A program made the translations under genes and the position numbers. Positions 11,232 through 19,735 of a DNA stretch of 64,000 nucleotides are shown here, piece by piece. The number at the start of each line of letters is the position of its first letter. Positions within the stretch are counted from its first letter, which is position 1. The notes under the pieces are model-generated. The model ran no database searches, was not told the origin of the DNA, and worked only from the letters and a program-made list of their open reading frames with translations. Origin of the DNA: Sphingomonas changnyeongensis (lineage in GTDB: Bacteria > Pseudomonadota > Alphaproteobacteria > Sphingomonadales > Sphingomonadaceae); assembly GCF_009913435.1 (NCBI RefSeq), contig NZ_CP047895.1:1682501-1746500 (forward strand), read 5' to 3'.

Positions 11232-11411
11232 ATGCGGGTTCTTGTCGTTCCTTTCCTGGCGATCGTCACGGCCGGCTGTGTGCAGGTGAATGCGCCCGAC
11301 CGGCCGATCGAGATCAATCTTAACGTCAACATCAAGCAGGAGGTGCTCGTCCGGCTGCAGCGCGACGCGCAGGAGCTGATCGAGCAGAATTCGGAGCTGT
11401 TTCCGCAATGA
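11232..11411 (+). CDS. ynbE: YnbE family outer-membrane lipoprotein
   Basis: This 59-aa lipoprotein has a short signal sequence ending in the lipobox VTAGC, then the family's typical compact sequence (DRPIEINLNVNIKQEVLVRL). YnbE works with YdbH as the outer-membrane end of an intermembrane lipid-transport bridge. The ATG at 11232 places the lipobox cysteine near residue 17; an upstream in-frame ATG (11193) would give an unsuitably long leader. Its stop overlaps the ydbL start by ATGA, so the genes are translationally coupled. Confidence 0.88.
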   Translation: MRVLVVPFLAIVTAGCVQVNAPDRPIEINLNVNIKQEVLVRLQRDAQELIEQNSELFPQ

Positions 11412-11776
11412 TGAGATTTGCCCTGATCCCGGTCGCGCTGATGGTGGCGGCCCCTGCCGCCGCCCAGGTCGCGGGGCTGACCGCCGTGCTCGATTCCGGC
11501 GCGGTCGGCGAACGCGCCGACGGCTATCTGGGCGTGCGCAGCGCCGTCGATGCGGGCATCCGCGCCCAGATCGATCAGATCAACATCAAGCGCCGCGCGC
11601 TCTACACCGAAAAGGCGGCGGCGCGCGGCGTGTCGGTCGAGGAGATTGCCGCGGCAACGGGCTGCCAGACGCTGAAGCGCGTCGCGCCGGGCCATGCCTA
11701 TTCGCTCGACGGCACCAACTGGCGCGTGCGCGGGGCCGGCGACCCGCCGCCGCGCGGTCTGAACTGCCCGGACTGA
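11408..11776 (+). CDS. ydbL: YdbL family periplasmic protein (DUF1318)
   Basis: This 122-aa exported protein has a clean signal peptide (MMRFALIPVALMVAAPAAAQ) and the DUF1318 pattern (GERADGYLGVRSAVDAGIRA, then INIKRRALYTEKAAARGVSV). In E. coli YdbL is encoded with YdbH and YnbE and modulates their interaction. The order ydbH-ynbE-ydbL with overlapping genes is conserved here, which supports all three assignments. Confidence 0.88.
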   Translation: MMRFALIPVALMVAAPAAAQVAGLTAVLDSGAVGERADGYLGVRSAVDAGIRAQIDQINIKRRALYTEKAAARGVSVEEIAAATGCQTLKRVAPGHAYSLDGTNWRVRGAGDPPPRGLNCPD

Positions 11777-11855
11777 CCCGGCGGCAGCCTTGCGGGGGTG
11801 CGGCTGAACGCCGCCCGCCGGTCGGGCGCGGCCGGCCTGTCACATGCCAGACATG

Positions 11856-11884
11856 TTGACACCCCTCGACTCCCTTCCTAAACG
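11856..11884 (+). promoter_or_regulatory. Candidate sigma-70 promoter for the atp operon
   Basis: A perfect -35 box TTGACA (11856-11861) is followed after 17 bp by TAAACG (11879-11884), a weak match to the -10 box. It lies about 90 bp before the atpI start. The assignment rests on consensus and position only. Confidence 0.45.
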
Positions 11885-11970
11885 GGCCGCGCCTTGGCGG
11901 GGTCGCTCGCCGTCGCGCATTTGGGCTCGCCCGATATGGCCTCAGGGCCGTGGCACGGAGAGACTTTGGC

Positions 11971-12290
11971 ATGGCGGAGGACGAACCCGGCCTGGAGCCT
12001 TTACCCGAGGACCGGCGGCTGGATGCGCTCGATGCGCGCCTGCGCCGCGCCCGCGGCGAAGAGGCGGACAGGACCGGTGCGGCAGAGCGCGGTGACGGGG
12101 ACGGCTATCGTCTCGGCAATCATGTGCTGGCCGAACTGGTCGGGGGCATGGTCGGGGGTCGCTGATCGGGTGGGTGCTTGACCGCCTGTTCGGCACATCG
12201 CCCTGGCTCCTGCTCGCCTTGCTGTTCCTGGGAACGGTGAGCGCGTTCAGGAACATCATCCGGATTTCGAAGAAGCGCTCGGGGCAGTGA
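11971..12290 (+). CDS. atpI: ATP synthase assembly protein AtpI (frameshifted in this sequence)
   Basis: AtpI is a small membrane protein that helps assemble the F0 c-ring and often opens the F0 operon in alphaproteobacteria. The N-terminal part (MAEDEPGLEPLPEDRRLDAL) is a charged cytoplasmic region. After YRLGNHVLAELVGGMVGG the frame is lost in the G run at 12154-12158. Adding one G restores SLIGWVLDRLFGTSPWLLLA and a second membrane segment LLFLGTVSAFRNIIRISKK up to the stop at 12288-12290. The restored length is about 106 aa. The loss is most easily read as a sequencing error. Confidence 0.82.
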
Positions 12291-12310
12291 CCTTCGGGCG
12301 CTTTGGTTAA

Positions 12311-13114
12311 ATGGGAATGGCTGTGGCGACCGAAAAGGCAGGCACGATCGATCCGATGCACCAGTTCGAGGTGCAGACGATTGCCGACATGTTCACGCTG
12401 GGCGGCCAGAAAATCGCGTTCACCAACAGCGCGGCGTTCATGGTCGCGGCGCTTATCGGCCTGTGGGCGTTCATGCTGATGGGCATGAAGCGCCAGCTGG
12501 TGCCGGGGCGCGGGCAGATGATGGTCGAGGCGTTTGTCGGTTTCATCGACAAGCTGCTGGCGCAGAATATCGGCAAGGCCGGGCGCAAATATGTGCCCTA
12601 TGTCTTCACGCTGTTCATGTTCATCCTGTTCGCCAACCTGCTCGGCCTGCTGCCGCTTGGCCTGTTCGGGCTGCATCCCTTCACCTTCACCAGCCATTTC
12701 ACGGTGACGGGCGTGCTCGCGATCCTGTCCTTCTCGATCGTGCTGGTGGTCGGCTTTGTCCGCCACGGTCTCCACTTCTTCAGCCTGTTCGCGCCCAAGG
12801 GCACGCCCGCGCCGGTGCTGCTGCTGGTCGCGCCGATCGAGTTCGTGTCGTTCATGGTGCGCCCGTTCAGCCTTGCGCTGCGGCTGTTCGTCGCGATGAC
12901 CGCGGGCCATATCCTGCTGAAGGTGCTCGCCTATTTCATCGTGCAGGCGGCGGGTGCCGGTGCCGGCACCGGGCTGGCCGTCGGCATTCCCAGCTTTGCG
13001 CTGATGGTCGGCGTGTCGGCGCTCGAAGTGCTGGTCGCGGCGGTCCAGGCCTATGTGTTCGCGCTGCTGACGTCGCTCTACATCAACGATGCCGAGCATC
13101 TCCACGCGCACTGA
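12311..13114 (+). CDS. atpB: F0F1 ATP synthase subunit a
   Basis: Subunit a forms the two proton half-channels of F0 alongside the c-ring. The 267-aa protein has several hydrophobic transmembrane helices (SAAFMVAALIGLWAFMLMG, VPYVFTLFMFILFANLLGLL and others). It carries the conserved functional arginine in SLALRLFVAMTAGH. It is followed by atpE, atpF' and atpF in the usual alphaproteobacterial order. A second in-frame ATG at 12317 could be the true start. Confidence 0.96.
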   Translation: MGMAVATEKAGTIDPMHQFEVQTIADMFTLGGQKIAFTNSAAFMVAALIGLWAFMLMGMKRQLVPGRGQMMVEAFVGFIDKLLAQNIGKAGRKYVPYVFTLFMFILFANLLGLLPLGLFGLHPFTFTSHFTVTGVLAILSFSIVLVVGFVRHGLHFFSLFAPKGTPAPVLLLVAPIEFVSFMVRPFSLALRLFVAMTAGHILLKVLAYFIVQAAGAGAGTGLAVGIPSFALMVGVSALEVLVAAVQAYVFALLTSLYINDAEHLHAH

Positions 13115-13157
13115 TTTTCACCCGTTTTCGTCAAACGCATTTCCCAAGGAGTGAACA

Positions 13158-13385
13158 ATGGAAGCTGATTCGATCAAGCTGCTCGGTGCCGGTCTCGCGG
13201 CGATCGGTGCGGGCCTCGCCGCGCTGGGCGTGGGCAACGTCTTTGCCGCCTTCCTTCAGGGCGCGCTGCGCAACCCGTCGGCTGCTGCCGGCCAGCAGGG
13301 CAACATGTTCATCGGCTTCGCCGCCGCCGAACTTCTCGGCCTGCTCGCCTTCGTCGTCGCGGTGCTGCTGATCTTCGTCGCCTAA
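13158..13385 (+). CDS. atpE: F0F1 ATP synthase subunit c
   Basis: This 75-aa hairpin protein oligomerises into the rotating c-ring. The polar loop RNP (residues 38-40) and the proton-carrying carboxylate E58 in FIGFAAAELLGLL are present, as is the glycine/alanine-rich first helix (GAGLAAIGAGLAALGVG). AAGGAG precedes the ATG at good spacing. Confidence 0.97.
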   Translation: MEADSIKLLGAGLAAIGAGLAALGVGNVFAAFLQGALRNPSAAAGQQGNMFIGFAAAELLGLLAFVVAVLLIFVA

Positions 13386-13442
13386 GCCAGGCACGATCGG
13401 GGGCCGGCACCCGCCGGCCCCGCGCAATGCAGGACAGCCAGA

Positions 13443-13934
13443 ATGCCCCAGATCGATCAAGTCGCCGCAACCTATGCATCGCAGCTGTTCTGGCTGCTGA
13501 TCACGTTCGGCCTTGCCTTTTTCATCGTTGGCCGGGGAATGGTTCCCAAGATCCAGTCAACCATGGACGCCCGTGACGCGCAGGTCGCGGCGGATCTGGC
13601 GGCAGCCGAGGCGGCGCGTGGCGCCGCCGACACGGCCGAGCAGGACTGGCGGGCGCGCGAAAATGCCGCCCGCGAGTCGGCACGTGCTAAGCTGACCGCT
13701 GCCCAGGCCGAAGCGGCGACCCGCGCCGAAGCGGTGCTGGCTGCGGCCGATGCCGCCCAGGCGGCGCGGATCGCCGATGCCGAAGCGCGCATTGCCGCCG
13801 CTGCCGCCCAGGCGGCGGGGGAAATCGAGGCCGTTGCCGCCGATGCGGCGCGCGCCATCGTTGCCCGCGTGTCGGGTGCCGAGATCTCGGACGTCGAGGC
13901 GCAGGGCGCCGTCAAGGCGGTGTTGAATGGTTGA
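13443..13934 (+). CDS. atpF': F0F1 ATP synthase subunit b'
   Basis: This 163-aa peripheral-stalk subunit has one N-terminal membrane segment (SQLFWLLITFGLAFFIVG) followed by a long alanine/glutamate-rich coiled coil. Alphaproteobacteria and other photosynthetic-lineage bacteria use a b/b' heterodimer, encoded here by adjacent genes. The start follows VAATYASQLFWL-type family sequence. It overlaps atpF by 8 bp. Confidence 0.93.
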   Translation: MPQIDQVAATYASQLFWLLITFGLAFFIVGRGMVPKIQSTMDARDAQVAADLAAAEAARGAADTAEQDWRARENAARESARAKLTAAQAEAATRAEAVLAAADAAQAARIADAEARIAAAAAQAAGEIEAVAADAARAIVARVSGAEISDVEAQGAVKAVLNG

Positions 13935-14484
13935 ACTTTCCTTCCTTTCCGCTGACGCGGCCGCGCATGGCGAGGCCGTGGTCCATGCCGATCCGACCGC
14001 GCTGATGCTCGATCCGACCGGCTGGGTGTCGCTGGCGATGGCGGTGTTCATCGCCATCCTGATCTGGCAGGGTGTGCCGCGCCTGATCGGGCGGATGCTC
14101 GACGGCCAGATTGCGGCCATTCGCGGCCGGCTGGACGAGGCCCGTGCGCTGCGCGCCGAGGCCGAGGCGCTGCGCGATGAATATGCGCGCAAGCTTGCCG
14201 CGATCGAGGCCGACGCCCGGCAGATGGTCGCCCATGCCGAGGCCGAGGCCGAAGCGCTGCGCGCCCGTGCCGAAGCCGATGCGGCGGCTTTGGTCGAGCG
14301 CCGGGCACGGATGGCGGAAGACAAGATCGCCGCTGCCGAGCGCGCGGCCATTGACGAACTTCGCGCCCGCACCGTCGATGCCGCGACCGAGGCCGCGACC
14401 CGGCTGATCGCCGCTCGCCACGACGCCAAGGCGGACAAGGCGCTCGTCGATTCGACGATTGCCGGGCTCGGCTCGGTTCACTGA
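13927..14484 (+). CDS. atpF: F0F1 ATP synthase subunit b
   Basis: This 185-aa subunit is the second strand of the peripheral stalk linking F0 to F1. It has a membrane segment at about 37-56 (WVSLAMAVFIAILIWQGVPR) then a heptad-rich coiled coil. It overlaps the upstream b' gene. The F1 genes (atpHAGDC) are not nearby, which is usual for alphaproteobacteria where F0 and F1 operons are separate. Confidence 0.93.
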   Translation: MVELSFLSADAAAHGEAVVHADPTALMLDPTGWVSLAMAVFIAILIWQGVPRLIGRMLDGQIAAIRGRLDEARALRAEAEALRDEYARKLAAIEADARQMVAHAEAEAEALRARAEADAAALVERRARMAEDKIAAAERAAIDELRARTVDAATEAATRLIAARHDAKADKALVDSTIAGLGSVH

Positions 14485-14531
14485 TCATCGCGGCCGGCAT
14501 GGCTGGCGGCGTCATGAGGGAGAGGATGACC

Positions 14532-14843
14532 ATGAACAAGCTTTTTGCCGCCGCGCTGATCGGCTTTGCCGCTGTCCCGGCCGTCGCCCAGAACCATGCC
14601 GGCCATGGCGCCGCCGCGCCGGCGACTGCCGCGCGCTTCACGCTCGACACGCCGATCGAACAGATCGTCGCCGATCCGGCTGGCAAGGCTGCGCTCGACA
14701 CCGCGGTGCCGGGCATCTCGACCCACCCGGCCTTTGACCAGTTCAAGTCGATGTCCCTGCGCCAGGTTCAGCCCTTTTCGAACGGGGCGCTGACCGACGA
14801 GACGATGGCCAAAGCCGAAGCGGCGCTCGCTGCCGTCAAGTAA
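14532..14843 (+). CDS. Small exported protein of unknown function
   Basis: This 103-aa protein has a signal peptide (MNKLFAAALIGFAAVPAVAQ), a short His/Gly/Ala linker (NHAGHGAAAPA), then a compact domain (FTLDTPIEQIVADPAGKAAL, PGISTHPAFDQFKSMSLRQV). I do not recognise a named family with confidence. The GAGAGG at about 14519-14525 supports ATG 14532; ATG 14526 two codons upstream is also possible. It follows atpF by 47 bp and may be co-transcribed, ending at a strong terminator. Confidence 0.75.
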   Translation: MNKLFAAALIGFAAVPAVAQNHAGHGAAAPATAARFTLDTPIEQIVADPAGKAALDTAVPGISTHPAFDQFKSMSLRQVQPFSNGALTDETMAKAEAALAAVK

Positions 14844-14899
14844 CCGGCGCGGCCCGCGCCCAGAACTCGACCGGCCCGGCCCTGCGCCGGTCGCGAACG

Positions 14900-14934
14900 G
14901 AGCGGCGTCCCCTTGGCGGGGGCGCCGCTCTTTT
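14900..14934 (+). terminator. Rho-independent terminator after the atp operon region
   Basis: GAGCGGCGTCCCC (14900-14912) pairs with GGGGGCGCCGCTC (14918-14930) apart from one G-T pair, followed directly by TTTT. It lies about 55 bp past the stop of the small exported protein. Confidence 0.85.
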
Positions 14935-14950
14935 GCATCGTCCGGCTCGC

Positions 14951-14994
14951 TTAGAGCGGTTTTAGATCTGGCTGCGCCAGACCAACCGCTCTAA
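14951..14994. repeat. REP-like nested palindrome
   Basis: TTAGAGCGGTT (14951-14961) and AACCGCTCTAA (14984-14994) are perfect 11-bp inverted repeats. Nested inside is a second hairpin, TCTGGC (14967-14972) with GCCAGA (14976-14981). This compact double hairpin in an intergenic space is typical of repetitive extragenic palindromes. Whether it is repeated genome-wide cannot be seen from one window. Confidence 0.6.
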
Positions 14995-15052
14995 TTCGTT
15001 GGTTTGCCGCGTTTTCCCGGCCGCCGGGTGAGTCCACCCGGCTCGAAAACGC

Positions 15053-15772
15053 TCAGTATCGGATCATGATCCGCCGTGCGGCCGCCGGGGCGATATTGGC
15101 CAGGATCCGCAGCAGCCGCGCCGCGCCCACCGGCGCTTCCAGCCGGTCGGCGCGGATCGCCGCGATGATGTCGCGTGCACAGGCATCGGCGGGCATCTTG
15201 CGGTGGCGGTTGGCCGCGGTCATCCGCGTGTCGACGACCGGCGGCAGCACCTCGATCACCCTGATCCGGCTGTCGCGGAGCTGGTGGCGCAGCGTCTGGG
15301 TAAAGCTGCGCAGCCCGGCCTTGGTTGCGCAATAGACGGGCGCGCCGGCGCGCGGCGCATAGGCAAGGCCCGACGTCACATTGACGATCGCCGCCTGCGG
15401 CCGGGCGCGCAGCGCGGGCAGCAGCCCCGCGACCAGATGGATCGGGGCATTGAGGTTCAGGAAGATCGCCCGGTCCGTCATGTCGCGGTCCATCACCCCG
15501 TCGACATCGAAATCGCTGTTCATGCCGGCATTGTTGATCAGCATGTCGATCGGCCGGCCGGCAAGCGCGGCGATCAGCGCGTCGCATCCGGCGCGGTTCG
15601 ACAGGTCGGCGGCGATTGCCTCCATCCCCGCCGCGCGGGCGGCGGCCAGCCGCTCGGCATCGCGGCCGATCACGATCACCGCCGCGCCCGCATCGTGCAG
15701 CTGGGCGGCCAGATGGCGGCCGATCCCGTCGGTGCCGCCGGTCACCACCACGTTCAGCCCGCGCACCTGCAT
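15053..15772 (-). CDS. SDR family NAD(P)-dependent oxidoreductase
   Basis: This 239-aa classical short-chain dehydrogenase has the cofactor motif TGGTDGIG near the N terminus, the NNAG motif (LINNAGMNSD), the catalytic serine region VNVTSGLAYA and the YxxxK motif in YCATK. The substrate is unknown; the DltE/YohF-like short sequence gives no firm clue. The start at 15772 (MQVRGLNVVVTGG) is chosen because it places the Rossmann motif at the expected distance. The gene is divergent from uvrC. Confidence 0.88.
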   Translation of the reverse strand: MQVRGLNVVVTGGTDGIGRHLAAQLHDAGAAVIVIGRDAERLAAARAAGMEAIAADLSNRAGCDALIAALAGRPIDMLINNAGMNSDFDVDGVMDRDMTDRAIFLNLNAPIHLVAGLLPALRARPQAAIVNVTSGLAYAPRAGAPVYCATKAGLRSFTQTLRHQLRDSRIRVIEVLPPVVDTRMTAANRHRKMPADACARDIIAAIRADRLEAPVGAARLLRILANIAPAAARRIMIRY

Positions 15773-15866
15773 TCCCGTCTCCCGCCTGTTCACCTGCGCC
15801 TGTCGCCGGTCTGCCGGCCCGGCGGCCGGTTGCCGCCCGGGGCGATCATGCCTAACTGGGGCGGCC

Positions 15867-17786
15867 ATGTCGCGCCCCAACACCCCTGACCGGTTCAACG
15901 AGGAAAGCGCCGCCTATTCGGTGCGCGGGGCGGATGCGCCCGACCTTGATCTGGGCATTGCCGCGATCCGCAACGTGCTGCGCACGCTGCCCGCCCGGCC
16001 GGGCGTCTACCGGATGCAGGATGCGCGCGGCGATGTGCTCTATGTCGGCAAGGCGCGGGCGCTCAAAAACCGGGTGACCAATTACACGCAGGTCACACGG
16101 CTACCCCGGCGGCTGCAGCGGATGGTCGCGCAGACCCGGGCGATGACGATCGTGACGACGAACAGCGAGGCCGAGGCGCTGCTGCTCGAAGCGCAGCTGA
16201 TCAAGCGCTATCGCCCGCCCTATAATGTGCTGCTGCGCGACGACAAAAGCTTTCCCTATATCCTGCTGGGCGCGGAGCATGACTATCCGCGCATCCAGAA
16301 GCATCGCGGGGCGCAGCGGGCCAAAGGCAATTATTACGGGCCGTTCGCCAGCGCCGGATCGGTGACGCGCACGCTCAATGCGCTGCAAAAGCTGTTCCTG
16401 CTGCGCTCGTGCAGCGACAGCTTCTTCGCCAACCGGTCGCGGCCCTGCCTGCTCTATCAGATCAAGCGCTGCTCCGCCCCCTGTGTCGGGCGGATCACGC
16501 CCGATGCCTATGGCGAGCTGGTGGCCGACGCCAAGGCGTTCCTGGCCGGCAAATCGACCCAGGTGCAGGCCAAGCTGGGCGCGGCGATGCAGGACGCGGC
16601 CGAGCGGATGGATTTCGAGCTGGCCGCCATCTACCGCGACCGGCTGCGCGCGCTGACCTTCATCCAGGGCAGCCAGGCGATCAATGCCGACGGGCTGGGC
16701 GATGCCGATATCTTCGCGCTGGCGAGCAAGGGCGGGACGGTCGGCATCCAGGGGTTTTTCATCCGCGGCGGGCAGAATTGGGGGCATCGCAGCTTCTTTC
16801 CGACCCATGTCGAAGATCTGGCCGAAGACGCGGTGCTGACCAGCTTTCTGATGCAATTCTACGAAGAGGTGCCGCCGCCGCGCACCATCCTGCTCGACCG
16901 GCCGCTGGACGAGGCGGAGCTGGTGGCCGAGGCGCTGGCCCCGGCGGCGGGCGGCAAGGTCGCGATCCTCGCCCCGCAGCGCGGCGACCGGCGGCGGCTG
17001 ATCGATCAGGCGCGCCGCAATGCCGAGGAAGCGCTCGACCGGCGGCTCGCCGAAAGCACCACCCAGGCGCGGCTGCTGCGCGAACTGGCCGAGCTGTTCG
17101 AGCTGGACGGCCCGCCGCAGCGCATCGAGGTCTATGACAACAGCCACATCATGGGCACCAATGCGCTGGGCGCGATGATCGTCGCCGGGCCGGACGGGTT
17201 CCTCAAGAATTGCTATCGCAAGTTCAATATCCGCAGGCCCGAAACCGCGCCCGGAGACGATTTCGCGATGATGCGCGAGGTGTTCGAGCGCCGCTTCGCC
17301 CGCGCGCAGAATGACGATCCCGACCGCGAGGGCGGCGACTGGCCCGATCTGGTGTTGATCGATGGCGGGCGCGGCCAGCTCAATGCCGCGCTGCGCACGC
17401 TGGGCGATATGGGGATCGAGGATGTGCCGCTGGTCGGCGTGTCCAAGGGGCCGGACCGCAATGCCGGGCGCGAGACTTTCCATCTGCCCGGCGGGCGCGA
17501 GCTGACGCTGCCGCCCAACGCGCCGGTGCTGTTCTATCTGCAAAGGCTGCGTGACGAGGCGCACCGTTTTGCCATCGGCGCGCACCGCCAGAAACGCGCC
17601 AAGGCCATTGGCGCATCGCCGCTGGACGAGGTGCCGGGCATCGGCCCGGCGCGCAAGCGGGCGCTGCTGATGCATTTCGGCACCGCCCGCGCGGTGCGCG
17701 CGGCAAGCCTTGAGGATCTGCAAAAGGCCCCTGGCGTGTCGCGCAGCGTCGCCCAGCTTGTCTATGACCATTTTCATCAGCGCTGA
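15867..17786 (+). CDS. uvrC: Excinuclease ABC subunit C
   Basis: UvrC makes both incisions in nucleotide excision repair with UvrA and UvrB. The 639-aa protein has, in order, a GIY-YIG nuclease domain (RPGVYRM with LYVGKA), a cysteine-bearing region (LLYQIKRCSAPCVGRI), a UVR domain (MDFELAAIYRDRL), the RNase H-like nuclease domain (EVYDNSHIMGTNALG, then DLVLIDGGRGQ) and a C-terminal helix-hairpin-helix (DEVPGIGPARKRAL). The start at 15867 is chosen because upstream sequence belongs to the divergent SDR promoter region. Confidence 0.97.
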   Translation: MSRPNTPDRFNEESAAYSVRGADAPDLDLGIAAIRNVLRTLPARPGVYRMQDARGDVLYVGKARALKNRVTNYTQVTRLPRRLQRMVAQTRAMTIVTTNSEAEALLLEAQLIKRYRPPYNVLLRDDKSFPYILLGAEHDYPRIQKHRGAQRAKGNYYGPFASAGSVTRTLNALQKLFLLRSCSDSFFANRSRPCLLYQIKRCSAPCVGRITPDAYGELVADAKAFLAGKSTQVQAKLGAAMQDAAERMDFELAAIYRDRLRALTFIQGSQAINADGLGDADIFALASKGGTVGIQGFFIRGGQNWGHRSFFPTHVEDLAEDAVLTSFLMQFYEEVPPPRTILLDRPLDEAELVAEALAPAAGGKVAILAPQRGDRRRLIDQARRNAEEALDRRLAESTTQARLLRELAELFELDGPPQRIEVYDNSHIMGTNALGAMIVAGPDGFLKNCYRKFNIRRPETAPGDDFAMMREVFERRFARAQNDDPDREGGDWPDLVLIDGGRGQLNAALRTLGDMGIEDVPLVGVSKGPDRNAGRETFHLPGGRELTLPPNAPVLFYLQRLRDEAHRFAIGAHRQKRAKAIGASPLDEVPGIGPARKRALLMHFGTARAVRAASLEDLQKAPGVSRSVAQLVYDHFHQR

Positions 17787-17849
17787 GCACCCCGGTGGGG
17801 CAGGGCGGCACCGGCCCGCTCCCCGATCCGGTCGGGAGGCCGGCCGGCG

Positions 17850-18476
17850 ATGATCATCGAGGCGCAGGCGCTGATCCTGGCGGTGCGCGCGCATGGCGAG
17901 CATGGCGCGGTGATCCGCGCGCTGACCCCGGCCCATGGCCTGCAGCCAGGCTATGTCCGGGGTGGCCGGTCGCGGGCGCTCCGGCCAGTGCTGTCGCCGG
18001 GCAACGTCGTCGCGCTCAGCCTGCGCGCCCGCACCGAGACGCAGCTTGCCGCCGCCACCGCCGAGCTGGTGCACAGCCGCGCGCCGCTGCTCGCCGAACC
18101 GCTGCCGGCGGCGGCGATCGACTGGCTGTGCGCGCTCACCGCCGCGACGCTGCCCGAGGGGTATGCCTATCCTGCCGTGCATGACGCGCTGGCCGCGGTG
18201 CTCGATGCCGTCGAACATGCGCCGAGCGCGCGCGGCTGGGCGCCCGCGATCTGGCGGTTCGAGGCGCTGCTGCTGGCCGAGCTTGGTTATGGGCTGGCCG
18301 GGGGGCTGCCGGAGCGACGCGCAGCAGGGCCGGAGGCTGGCGGCGGCGGCGATGCGACGGGTGATGCGACCGGCGATGCCATTGCCCGTCACCTGCTGCC
18401 GGGCCGGCGCGGCGTCATTCTGGCGGCGCGCGACCGGCTGCGCACCCGGCTGGCGCGTGCCGGCAGCGGGGGCTGA
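17850..18476 (+). CDS. recO: DNA repair protein RecO
   Basis: RecO anneals DNA and, with RecR, loads RecA in the RecFOR pathway. The 208-aa protein has the N-terminal OB-fold start typical of alphaproteobacterial RecO ([18 protein letters not shown], then [14 protein letters not shown]). The helical C-terminal domain lacks the zinc-finger cysteines of other RecO proteins. It carries a low-complexity [11 protein letters not shown] stretch from imperfect 12-bp repeats. It is shorter than the roughly 240-aa norm. It lies 63 bp after uvrC, so the two repair genes may share a transcript. Confidence 0.85.
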   Translation: MIIEAQALILAVRAHGEHGAVIRALTPAHGLQPGYVRGGRSRALRPVLSPGNVVALSLRARTETQLAAATAELVHSRAPLLAEPLPAAAIDWLCALTAATLPEGYAYPAVHDALAAVLDAVEHAPSARGWAPAIWRFEALLLAELGYGLAGGLPERRAAGPEAGGGGDATGDATGDAIARHLLPGRRGVILAARDRLRTRLARAGSGG

Positions 18477-18566
18477 CGCGGCAAAGGTCCGGGCGGGCCG
18501 GGGTTGACCGGCGGGGCCGGATGCGGCTTTGCACCGGCAGGCTGCCGTTTTCTGGGGAGGGTGCTG

Positions 18567-19615
18567 GTGCTGGTCGCGATATTGGCGGGGACGGGATCGG
18601 GCCGGACGTGGTCGCCCAGGCGGTGCGGGTGCTGACGGCGCTCGACCTCGGTCTCGACTTTGCCGAGGCACCGGTCGGCGGCCATGCCTATCGCGTCGCC
18701 GGCCACCCGCTGCCGCCCGAGACGCTGGCGCTGGCCGCGCGCGCCGATGCCATCCTGTTCGGCGCGGTCGGCGATCCGGACTGTGACGGGCTGGAGCGGC
18801 AGTTGCGGCCCGAACAGGCGATCCTGGGCCTGCGCCGCGAACTGGGGCTGTTCGCCAATCTGCGGCCGGCGCGGCTGTTTCCGGGGCTGGCCGACGCCTC
18901 TGCGCTGCGCCCCGAAGTCGCCGGGGCGATCGACCTGATGATCGTCCGCGAACTGACGGGCGACGTCTATTTCGGCACGCCGCGCGGCCGCCGCACGACC
19001 GCCGATGGGCTGCGCGAAGGCTTTGACACGATGCGCTATGACGAGGCGGAGATTGCCCGCATCGCGCGGCTGGGGTTCGAAACCGCGCGGGGGCGGCGCG
19101 GGCGGCTGTGTTCGGTCGACAAGGCCAATGTGCTCGAAACCTCGCAGCTGTGGCGCGACGTGGTGACCGAAATCGCCGCCGAATATTCCGATGTCGCGCT
19201 CACCCATATGTATGTCGACAATGCCGCGATGCAGCTGGTGCGCGCGCCGGGGCAGTTCGACACGATCGTGACCGGCAATCTGTTCGGCGACATATTGTCG
19301 GATCAGGCATCGATGTGCGTCGGCTCGATCGGGTTGCTGCCCTCGGCCTCGCTCGATGCGGCGGGCAAGGGGCTGTACGAGCCGATCCACGGCTCCGCCC
19401 CCGACATTGCCGGGCAGGACCGGGCCAATCCGCTGGCAACGATCCTGTCGGCGGCCATGATGCTGCGCCATTCGCTGGGGCTGGCCGACGCGGCGGCGCG
19501 GATCGAGGCGGCGGTCGCCGCCGTGCTCGCCTCGGGCGCGCGCACCGCCGATCTGGGCGGCACGATCGGCACCGCAGCGATGGGCGACCGGGTGATCGCC
19601 GCGCTCGCCGCTTGA
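18567..19615 (+). CDS. leuB: 3-isopropylmalate dehydrogenase (N-terminal frameshift in this sequence)
   Basis: LeuB oxidises and decarboxylates 3-isopropylmalate in leucine synthesis. Family motifs are clear: [15 protein letters not shown], the metal-binding [10 protein letters not shown] segment, and the NAD-binding [16 protein letters not shown] signature. The N terminus is broken. From GTG 18567 (preceded by GGGGAGG) the expected [16 protein letters not shown] runs in one frame up to the G run at 18587-18590. One missing G there moves the rest to another frame. An ORF start at 18521 is therefore artificial. The restored length is about 349 aa. leuC and leuD are not adjacent. Confidence 0.92.
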
Positions 19616-19735
19616 CCGGACCGAGCGGCGAGGCCGGGCGCTGCCCCGGCTTGGCCGGCTGAAAGAAAAACTGGCAGGCGCTCCGGCCATCGCCCGAGTT
19701 GACCTTGGCCGGGCAAAACCGGCAAAGCGGCCGCC

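Noticed and set aside
19616..19735. Possible SAM-II-type riboswitch before metZ
   Set aside because: There is a hairpin (GCCGGG/CCCGGC at 19633-19650) and a GGCAAAGCGG block near the start, but I could not match the conserved SAM-II core. A covariance-model search would decide.
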